Assembly: GCA_029857655.1 (NCBI GenBank)
Contig: JAOUGR010000165.1
Location: 1 to 5,061 of the forward strand
DNA length: 5,061 nucleotides
From: Gammaproteobacteria bacterium
GTDB lineage: Bacteria > Pseudomonadota > Gammaproteobacteria > Steroidobacterales > Steroidobacteraceae
Reading direction: 5' to 3'
Below, one piece after another: positions 1 to 5,061 of the stretch. The position numbers were made by a program, and so were the translations under genes. The notes under the pieces are model-generated. The model had not been told where the DNA came from. It made no database searches and saw nothing but the letters and a program-made list of their open reading frames with translations. Position 1 is the first letter of the stretch. Every line of letters starts with the position of its first letter.

Positions 1-1696
1 GGCGGCGCGCCAGGTAGAAAGGCCTCTTCAAGTCGACCACGCGCTCGGTCTCGTTTGAACGCCGCCCCGGCTCACGGCGCGGGCTGCCCATCGTGTAGCG
101 TCCACCCCGGATCAGCACAAGTTCCTGGCCCAGCGACGTCGCCTGTTGCGCGGCAATGCCGCCGATACGCGCCTCGCCCGCGCTCTTCAACGCGTACTCG
201 ACGATCTGCGGCTGGCCCGCCTGTGGCGTCACGGTCGCCCTGAATGTCTCGAGCCCTGGCTTTCGCACCTCGAATACGTGCGGCGCAGCGGGCAGGGACA
301 GGGTCTGGTTCGCCGGGCCGCGCGAAGCGCCATCCACGAACAGCAGGGCATCGGCCGGCTCGCCGCGCACGCGGATCTCGCCCAGCACCGGCGCCAGGCT
401 CATTGAAACGGCGCGCTCGGCGCGGCTCTCGACACTCACGGTCTGCGTGACCGGAGCGTAACCGATCTTGCTGACCAGGACTTCCTGCGCCATGCCGGGC
501 GCGACGGCCACCGTGAGCGGGGTCCTGCCGCGATAGCGGCCACCGATGCTGACGTCGGCGCCGGACGGATTGCTGCGCACGATGAGCGTGCCGTCCGGCC
601 TGCCGAGCTCGATCGGACCGATCGCGAGCGGCTCGCCCGCACGCACTGTGACCGGGCTTTCGAAGCGGCGGAACTGCGGATGTACAACCGCAAGCGTGTA
701 GCGCCCGGCATCGAGCTCGGTCGCGAGCGGCGTGCGGCCGAGCTCCCGGTCGTCCACCAGGACCATCGCAGCTTCCGGCACGCTCGTCACAGTGACTTTG
801 GCGAAGAGCGGATCGAGCCTGGTTTCAAGAGTCTGGCGCTCGCCGCCGCCCAGGACCTCGAGGCGGACCTGCCTCGGGGCGTAATGCGGCGCCTCCATCA
901 GCAGCTCGCGCGTACCTGCGCCAAGTTCGTACTCGCCCGGCAATTTTCCGCGCGCGGCGCCATCCACCGTGAGCGTCGCGGCAATGCCGCCGGTATCGAA
1001 CACGACGATTCCCGGCAGCCGCTGCAGTGCGACGGCGATGCGCTGATCCGCCATGCGGCCAATCGTGACCGGCATGCGCGCCGGCGCGAAGCCTTCGGCC
1101 TCGACCAGCAATTCGTACTGACCCGGTGGGACGAGATAATTCCCCTTGAAGCCGAAATCGAACAGCGTGCCGCTGAACTCGATGTCGTCGGGTTCGATCT
1201 CCGGGCTGGTGACGACCCGCACAGTGGTGGTGGACATGATGAAACCAAGCACCAGCAACGCCGCCGCGACCGCGCCCCAGATGGCGTACCTGCGCCGGCT
1301 TGCCGGTGCGCGTGGGCGCGCCTCCGTGTCGCGCCGCGGCGAGTAGGCGACCACGGAAATCGGCAGCCGGTCGCCCTGCTCTGCACCGGAATCGAATGGC
1401 TGGCCCTCGAACTCCGGCGGCCGGGTGACATTCGCGACACCCCCGTGTCTGACGACGATCCTGCGCCTGCCGTCCTGCTCCTCCAGAGTGAAGCTGACGC
1501 CGGGCAGATCCGCACGCTGGCCCGCCTCGGGCGTCACCTGCAGCGCCTTGCCCGACAGATTCACGCGTGCGCGGATCTCCCCCGCTGCACAACCGGGTAT
1601 CACGATGGCGGCACCGGGGCCGCCGACCGTCAAGGGCAGGTCTGACGGCACGAGCGGCCGTTCACCCAATGGTTCAGCGAGCCACAAGTTGCTCAA
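1..1696 (-). CDS. FHA-like / single TM / five PEGA repeats / SUMF1-FGE domain protein, C-terminus cut by window edge
   Basis: I translated this frame by hand; it is open from TTG at 1696-1694 to the window edge (565 codons). Residues 1-120 form a soluble beta-rich domain resembling the first half of an FHA domain (LPLTVGGPGAAIVIPG at 20-35), but without the canonical GR and SxxH residues. An RRRY cluster (134-137) precedes a membrane helix at about 138-154 (AIWGAVAAALLVLGFIM), implying N-terminus inside and the rest outside. Five PEGA-like modules follow, starting near residues 160, 228, 298, 368 and 438; the clearest are the third and fourth, each with a GRTPL turn. From residue 522 a formylglycine-generating-enzyme (FGE-sulfatase/SUMF1) domain begins: LVLIRGGRYTMGS, then EPGRRSNETE and RPFYLARR. 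Its catalytic part lies outside the window, so sulfatase-activating, PvdO/EgtB-like or purely structural roles cannot be separated. The TTG overlaps the kinase stop (TTGA) and has GAGGA six bases upstream; an in-frame GTG at 1711-1709 is a weaker alternative. Domain calls are confident; the FHA call is tentative. Confidence 0.9.
   Translation of the reverse strand, partial: MSNLWLAEPLGERPLVPSDLPLTVGGPGAAIVIPGCAAGEIRARVNLSGKALQVTPEAGQRADLPGVSFTLEEQDGRRRIVVRHGGVANVTRPPEFEGQPFDSGAEQGDRLPISVVAYSPRRDTEARPRAPASRRRYAIWGAVAAALLVLGFIMSTTTVRVVTSPEIEPDDIEFSGTLFDFGFKGNYLVPPGQYELLVEAEGFAPARMPVTIGRMADQRIAVALQRLPGIVVFDTGGIAATLTVDGAARGKLPGEYELGAGTRELLMEAPHYAPRQVRLEVLGGGERQTLETRLDPLFAKVTVTSVPEAAMVLVDDRELGRTPLATELDAGRYTLAVVHPQFRRFESPVTVRAGEPLAIGPIELGRPDGTLIVRSNPSGADVSIGGRYRGRTPLTVAVAPGMAQEVLVSKIGYAPVTQTVSVESRAERAVSMSLAPVLGEIRVRGEPADALLFVDGASRGPANQTLSLPAAPHVFEVRKPGLETFRATVTPQAGQPQIVEYALKSAGEARIGGIAAQQATSLGQELVLIRGGRYTMGSPRREPGRRSNETERVVDLKRPFYLARR
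188..1219 (-). repeat. Five tandem PEGA-like modules (about 70 residues each) in the FGE-domain protein
   Basis: The modules span roughly residues 160-226, 228-295, 298-364, 368-434 and 438-503, so the period is about 70 residues (210 bases). Each begins with a short beta strand (VRVVTS, IVVFDT, KVTVTSVPEA, GTLIVRSNPSGA, GEIRVRGEPADA), continues with a small loop of the xVDG/IGG type and a turn (LGRTPL, RGRTPL), and ends in a hydrophobic strand and a basic or aromatic G-(Y/F) stretch such as KIGYAPV. This is the PEGA pattern known from bacterial surface proteins. Modules 3 and 4 are closest to consensus; 1, 2 and 5 are more degenerate. The repeats are protein-level only and have diverged in DNA. 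They would lie outside the membrane, between the helix and the FGE domain. Confidence 0.8.
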
Positions 1697-3939
1697 ATCG
1701 GTTCCTCGCACTTCACCACGACCGCCGAAGGCCCGGAACCTGGCATCAGGATCACTTCGCGCCGCACGTCCCGGAAACCCGTGCGCGAGCCGACCACCGT
1801 GTAGCGGCCGGGCAGCAATTCGAAGTCACGCCGCGTAAAGGTACCGTACTGGCCGACACGATAGATCGCGATGCTGGTCAGGCCGTCCGATTCGAGGCGT
1901 AGCCGCACCGGTTTCTCCGCCGCCGCAGCGAGCCTTTCAAGATCCTGCGCTGCCGCCGCCAGTTGCCGGCGCGGATTGCCGGCGCTGGCCGCCATTGCAA
2001 GCACGGTGCGCGCCTCGGCGCGGCCCGCCGGATCCCAGAGCCGGTCTGGCTTCTGCATCAGGGCATCGATGCGGTGCTGCAGTTCTGCGCGCGACTGGCT
2101 GCGCGCGATTCCCTCGCGCGCCGAAGCGAGTCCAGGCTCGATTCCTGCCGCTTCCTGCCATGCGGCGAGCGCCTCGTCCCAGCGTTCGTCACTTTCCGCA
2201 GTCGCGGCGCGGGCCTCGAGGAGACCCAGCGCCGACATGCGCTGGCCCTGGTCGAGCGAGGCGAGCGCATCGCGAGCTTCCCTGGAATCCGGCCGCAGCG
2301 CCAGCGCCTGCCGGAATGCCGCGCGCGCCGGATCCGCGCGGCCTGCCGCAAGATCGGCGAGCCCACGCGACATGGCTGCGGCGTATGCGTCGCCCGCCTG
2401 GTGTGATTCAAGCCTTGCGAGACCCGCGGCAGCACCCGGTGCCGCGGCATCGAGCGCGAGCGCCTTCCTGAATCCCTGCTCGGCATCGGCGAGCCTGCCC
2501 GCGCGCTCGTGTGCGACTGCGGAATCCACCTCGGCAAACGCCTGATCCAGCCGCTCCGCATGCGCGATCCCCGCGCTCGCTGCCGCGTGGCCGGGCTCGA
2601 TCGCGAGCGCGGACTCGAATGCAGCGCGTGCGTCGCCGGTCCTCGCCTGCGCCAGGGCGGCCTTGCCGCGATCCATTGCCTGCTGCAGCGCGCGCGGCCG
2701 TTCCTTTTCCAGCGCGGCCAGTTTCGCCGTCGCCGATTCCCAGGCCTGGCGCGCGGCGACATAGTCGCCGACTGCATGGCTCTGGGCGGCCTTTCCCCCT
2801 TCGGTCCTGGTCGCGGCGAATACATCGGTCGCCCAGCTAGCTGCCGCGCGCGCATCGAGCGCTGCAAATGCGGCATCAAACCCGTTGCGCGCCTCTTCTG
2901 CAGCAGCCCTGAGCGCCGCGCTGTCGGCTGCCTTCTGCTCGGCGGCCTGGCGCTCGCTTCTCCCCGCCTGCGCATCTTCGCGGGCCAGCTGCACGATGCC
3001 GGCGTCATGCCCGGCAAAGTATTTTGGCAACCAGATGAACACGGCCGCTGCAGCCGCCGCAGATGCGAGCAGCGCTGCGGGCAGCCAGCGCCGTCTTCGG
3101 GGCCGCGCCGGCCCGGTGGTGATGCCTGCGAGCGCGGGCGTTTCGATCGCGCCGCCGCCGTCGTCAGTCTGGGCCGCAAGCCGCGTACGCAATTCGGGCA
3201 GGCCTGCGGGCCGCTCCTGCGGCGACTTGGCCAGCAGGCGCAGCGCCAGGTCGCGCACGCCAACCGGAACCGTGCCCCGCGGCAGCAGCGCCGGCACCGG
3301 TTCATACAACACGCGTTCGCGGGTGATATCGGGATAGTAGGGCGGCTGTCCGCCGATCAGTTCGTAGAGCATCGCGCCCAGCGCATAGAGATCGTCAGCC
3401 GGCGCGGGCACTTCACCGCGCAACTGCTGCGGACTCACGTTGTATGGCGAACCGCCGCCCGCGGCCCGCGCGCCTGCGAGCGCCGCCATTCCGAAGTCAG
3501 AGAGCCGCGCGCGCCCGGAAGCGTCCAGCAGCACGTTGCTGCACTTGAGATCGCGGTGGACCAGGTTCAATGCGTGCGTGGCCGCGAGTGCAGCAATGAC
3601 ATCGTCGACCGTCCGTTTCCAGGCCTCGAAGGAGCGGCCGCGGAACTGGCCGAGATCGCCGCCTTCCTGGAATTCCATGACGACCAGCGCGTGCTCGTCG
3701 ACCTGCAGCACGTCGTGGATCGGAACCGCGTGCTCGCCGCCGAGCGACTGCACGCGGGTCAATTCAATTTCAAGCCCTGCGACGACGCCGGGCCCGGCCA
3801 GCGCGATGATCTTGAGCGCAACACGCTCGCCGCGTGCCGCGTCATTCGCGAGCCACACCTCGGATGTGCCACCGCTGCCCAGCCGGCGGATCAATGCAAA
3901 CCGGGCGCCGAGTACGAGCCCGGGAGTCAGTTCCATCAT
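1693..3939 (-). CDS. Membrane-anchored Hanks-type Ser/Thr protein kinase with TPR-like and PEGA-like extracytoplasmic parts
   Basis: A complete 748-residue protein. The kinase domain (about 13-255) has the glycine loop GSGGTSEVW (21-29), the ATP lysine in ALK (K43), a likely helix-C glutamate (E57 or E59), catalytic HRDLKCSN (128-135, D130 and N135) and DFG (148-150). It also has D182 in DDLYALGAMLYEL and R243 in QERP, so it should transfer ATP phosphate to Ser/Thr in the cytoplasm. Two oddities: the usual APE is SPQ (169-171), and the short Ala/Gly-rich activation loop has no threonine. An RPRRRR cluster (279-284) precedes one membrane helix (about 286-304). Outside come an Ala-rich coiled-coil-like part (314-365), TPR-like helical repeats (about 387-615), and a C-terminal PEGA-like beta domain (678-742; IYRVGQYGTF, LLPGRYTVVGSRTGFRDVR). 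The start is the first of two adjacent ATGs, six bases after the preceding stop; ATG at 3936 is equally possible and changes one residue. Kinase identity is firm; substrate and signal are unknown. Confidence 0.96.
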   Translation of the reverse strand: MMELTPGLVLGARFALIRRLGSGGTSEVWLANDAARGERVALKIIALAGPGVVAGLEIELTRVQSLGGEHAVPIHDVLQVDEHALVVMEFQEGGDLGQFRGRSFEAWKRTVDDVIAALAATHALNLVHRDLKCSNVLLDASGRARLSDFGMAALAGARAAGGGSPYNVSPQQLRGEVPAPADDLYALGAMLYELIGGQPPYYPDITRERVLYEPVPALLPRGTVPVGVRDLALRLLAKSPQERPAGLPELRTRLAAQTDDGGGAIETPALAGITTGPARPRRRRWLPAALLASAAAAAAVFIWLPKYFAGHDAGIVQLAREDAQAGRSERQAAEQKAADSAALRAAAEEARNGFDAAFAALDARAAASWATDVFAATRTEGGKAAQSHAVGDYVAARQAWESATAKLAALEKERPRALQQAMDRGKAALAQARTGDARAAFESALAIEPGHAAASAGIAHAERLDQAFAEVDSAVAHERAGRLADAEQGFRKALALDAAAPGAAAGLARLESHQAGDAYAAAMSRGLADLAAGRADPARAAFRQALALRPDSREARDALASLDQGQRMSALGLLEARAATAESDERWDEALAAWQEAAGIEPGLASAREGIARSQSRAELQHRIDALMQKPDRLWDPAGRAEARTVLAMAASAGNPRRQLAAAAQDLERLAAAAEKPVRLRLESDGLTSIAIYRVGQYGTFTRRDFELLPGRYTVVGSRTGFRDVRREVILMPGSGPSAVVVKCEEPI
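1703..1707 (-). promoter_or_regulatory. Ribosome binding site GAGGA for the TTG-started PEGA-FGE gene
   Basis: GAGGA reads on the minus strand within the last codons of the kinase gene and ends six bases before TTG at 1696-1694. This spacing decides for TTG over the in-frame GTG at 1711-1709, which has no comparable motif at the right distance. The TTG shares bases with the kinase TGA (TTGA), so the site probably serves ribosomes that terminate and restart, coupling the two products. Confidence 0.65.
2095..2781 (-). repeat. TPR-like helical repeats in the kinase extracytoplasmic part
   Basis: Residues about 387-615 hold recurring helix pairs of the form G-x-x-x-x-A-x-x-x-(F/W)-x-x-A-L-x-(I/L)-x-P. 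The ALAIEP, ALALDA, ALALRP and AAGIEP landmarks fall at residues 445, 494, 546 and 597, so the spacing is 49-52 residues rather than the canonical 34. This suggests each TPR pair is followed by an extra helix (for example AGIAHAERL, AGLARLES, DALASLDQ). An earlier, weaker unit (GDYVAARQAWESATAKL, 391-407) precedes them. Such helical scaffolds normally bind proteins. The repeats are divergent at DNA level. Confidence 0.7.
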
Positions 3940-3945
3940 CCTGGG

Positions 3946-5061
3946 TCAACCCGCGCCGCCCGCCTGCGCTCCCGACGTGGTCGCATCCGCCGCCGCCGGA
4001 GCGGTCGGCACCAGCCCGGTCTCCTCCCGGTACAGGTCGTGCAGCAGCCGGCGCCATTCTGCGTATTGCTCGTCCGCCGTTCCGATCAGGCGCAAAGTCC
4101 TGCCCTCGACATCGACGACCAGCGGCGCCGCCTGAGACTCGAACGAGCCCGAAATCTCCTTCAGGGATTCGACATGAATCTTGGCTTCCTCACGCTTGCG
4201 AACGCCGCTCATGATGGCCGAGACGCCGCCGATGGCTGCGCCGCTGCGCGCCACGCTCGAGGCCCGCCTGCAGGTGTCGCTCTGGCAATTATCCGGCACG
4301 AAAATCGCGGCGGCGACTGCAGCGGCGCCCATCGCTATGCGATTGCGCGCCTGCGACTTGATCTTCTCCTCGGCCGTGATTTCATCGTAGGTATAGCGCC
4401 GCCAGCTCGTGTACGGCTCTTCGAGCCGCTCGCTGAATGCAGCGTAGTTTTCGCTGACCGTATCGATCATGCCGTAGTCGCGCTCGCGGATCTGGCGGAT
4501 GCGCTGCAGCAGAAGGTCGTCATCCGCCGGTAACCGCAGCACCCGGTACTGGCCGGTCTTCGCATTTGCCGACAGGTACTGGCTGAAGGCAACGGGCGCA
4601 AAATCGGCGGCAAAACGCAATTCGCTGACGCGCCGGATGTTGGCAAGATCCGCGGCCGACCTGCCCTTGCGGACCGCCAGCAGGTCGTCGGCGATCGCGA
4701 CATAGACATTCTGGAATGGATCGCGGCCGTTGCTGTAGCCGTCCTTGTACGCTCGGGTGTCGGCGCGGCCCTCGTATTCCTTGCCCGCAATCCAGACTTT
4801 CCCGGTTGCATCGGTCGCGGTCACCGCAAGCTTCAACTGCGTGCCCGAGGATTCGATGATGCGGCCGTCCACCGTCAGGTCGAACGACTCGACCGTCGTC
4901 GGTACCACACGCGCCGTGCCCCAATGCCCGGTGCCCTCCAGCGTGTCGCGCAATTGCATCGCGAAATAGCGCGCCTCGGCCTTGCGGATGTCCGGATAGA
5001 TTCGCGTCTTGTCCGCGAGGTCCGGATCTTCCTCGACTGCCTTGGGTATGCCAGGATTGAA
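3946..5061 (-). CDS. Uncharacterised, probably envelope-associated protein; N-terminus beyond the window
   Basis: The frame is open from the window edge, beginning FNPGIPKAVEED, and ends at TGA 3948-3946, giving 371 residues. An internal Met at 4959 is probably not the start, because the coding-like sequence IYPDIRKAEARYFA continues upstream of it. Window residues about 23-125 look like a mixed alpha/beta domain (RVVPTTVESFDLTVDGRI, then LKLAVTATDATGKVW), a pattern seen in several periplasmic or lipoprotein accessory domains; this is weak inference. A charged helical part (about 145-240, with RIRQIRERDYGMIDTVSENY) follows. Next are two small-residue hydrophobic segments (241-255 and 269-287, the latter GAAIGGVSAIMSGV, glycine-zipper-like) separated by a Cys-x4-Cys pair (259, 264). 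The tail is Ala/Thr/Gly-rich low complexity. A signal peptide or lipobox cannot be checked because the N-terminus is missing. Its stop lies six bases before the kinase ATG, so it is in the same operon. I do not recognise a named family. Confidence 0.88.
   Translation of the reverse strand, partial: FNPGIPKAVEEDPDLADKTRIYPDIRKAEARYFAMQLRDTLEGTGHWGTARVVPTTVESFDLTVDGRIIESSGTQLKLAVTATDATGKVWIAGKEYEGRADTRAYKDGYSNGRDPFQNVYVAIADDLLAVRKGRSAADLANIRRVSELRFAADFAPVAFSQYLSANAKTGQYRVLRLPADDDLLLQRIRQIRERDYGMIDTVSENYAAFSERLEEPYTSWRRYTYDEITAEEKIKSQARNRIAMGAAAVAAAIFVPDNCQSDTCRRASSVARSGAAIGGVSAIMSGVRKREEAKIHVESLKEISGSFESQAAPLVVDVEGRTLRLIGTADEQYAEWRRLLHDLYREETGLVPTAPAAADATTSGAQAGGAG

Noticed and set aside
825..1592. 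Minus-strand frames at 825-1592 and 898-1515 as candidate genes
   Set aside because: They are out of frame with the PEGA-FGE protein read from 1696, and their translations are low-complexity Arg/Gly/Ser-rich.
680..1645. 321-codon plus-strand open frame
   Set aside because: It is antisense to the PEGA-FGE gene, whose frame shows clear domain motifs; its own protein has no domain and a skewed Arg/Asp/His composition.
2058..3305. 415-codon minus-strand frame inside the kinase gene
   Set aside because: It is a shifted frame of the kinase, extremely Arg-rich and without domains.
3940..3945. Promoter or terminator between the first gene and the kinase
   Set aside because: Only six bases separate the genes. 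I see no hairpin with a T run and no room for a promoter there; the AGG next to the ATG is too close to be a good ribosome site.
2509..4533. 674-codon plus-strand open frame antisense to the kinase and the upstream gene
   Set aside because: It lies opposite two well-supported minus-strand genes, has no recognisable domain, and is rich in Arg/Ala/Cys/His as expected of a high-GC antisense shadow.
1..5061. CRISPR arrays, tRNA or rRNA genes, insertion sequences, inverted repeats at mobile-element ends
   Set aside because: I saw no regularly spaced DNA repeats, RNA-gene signatures or transposase motifs; essentially every base is coding.

Overview
The window is a compact stretch of GC-rich bacterial chromosome (my impression is about two thirds G+C) that codes entirely on the minus strand. 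I see three genes in one direction. The middle one is complete and the outer two run off the window edges. Only six bases lie between genes, so this looks like the interior of an operon whose promoter and terminator are outside the window. Base composition and protein style suggest a high-GC Pseudomonadota, most likely a gammaproteobacterium of the Steroidobacter/Woeseia kind. That placement is inference; no taxonomic marker is present.

In transcription order (right to left): (1) 5061-3946, the C-terminal 371 residues of an uncharacterised protein, probably envelope-associated. It has a mixed alpha/beta front part, a hydrophobic pair of segments with a Cys-x4-Cys between them, and a low-complexity Ala/Gly/Thr tail. 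(2) 3939-1693, a 748-residue Hanks-type Ser/Thr protein kinase with one membrane span, a long TPR-like helical segment outside the membrane and a C-terminal PEGA-like beta domain. (3) 1696-1, a protein missing from the usual start-codon view because it begins with TTG and is open at the window edge. It has a degenerate FHA-like cytoplasmic domain, one membrane span, five tandem PEGA-like repeats of about 70 residues, and the first 44 or so residues of a formylglycine-generating-enzyme (SUMF1/FGE-sulfatase) domain.

The kinase and the PEGA-FGE protein share a layout: cytoplasmic signalling domain, arginine cluster, one membrane helix, extracytoplasmic domain ending in or containing PEGA-type modules. 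They are translationally coupled by a TTGA overlap. The simplest reading is a membrane signalling pair: the kinase signals inside the cell, the FHA-like domain could dock to it or its targets, and the PEGA/TPR/FGE parts work in the periplasm with the first gene's product. This pathway is inference; the domain calls rest on visible motifs. All long plus-strand open frames are shadows of these genes.
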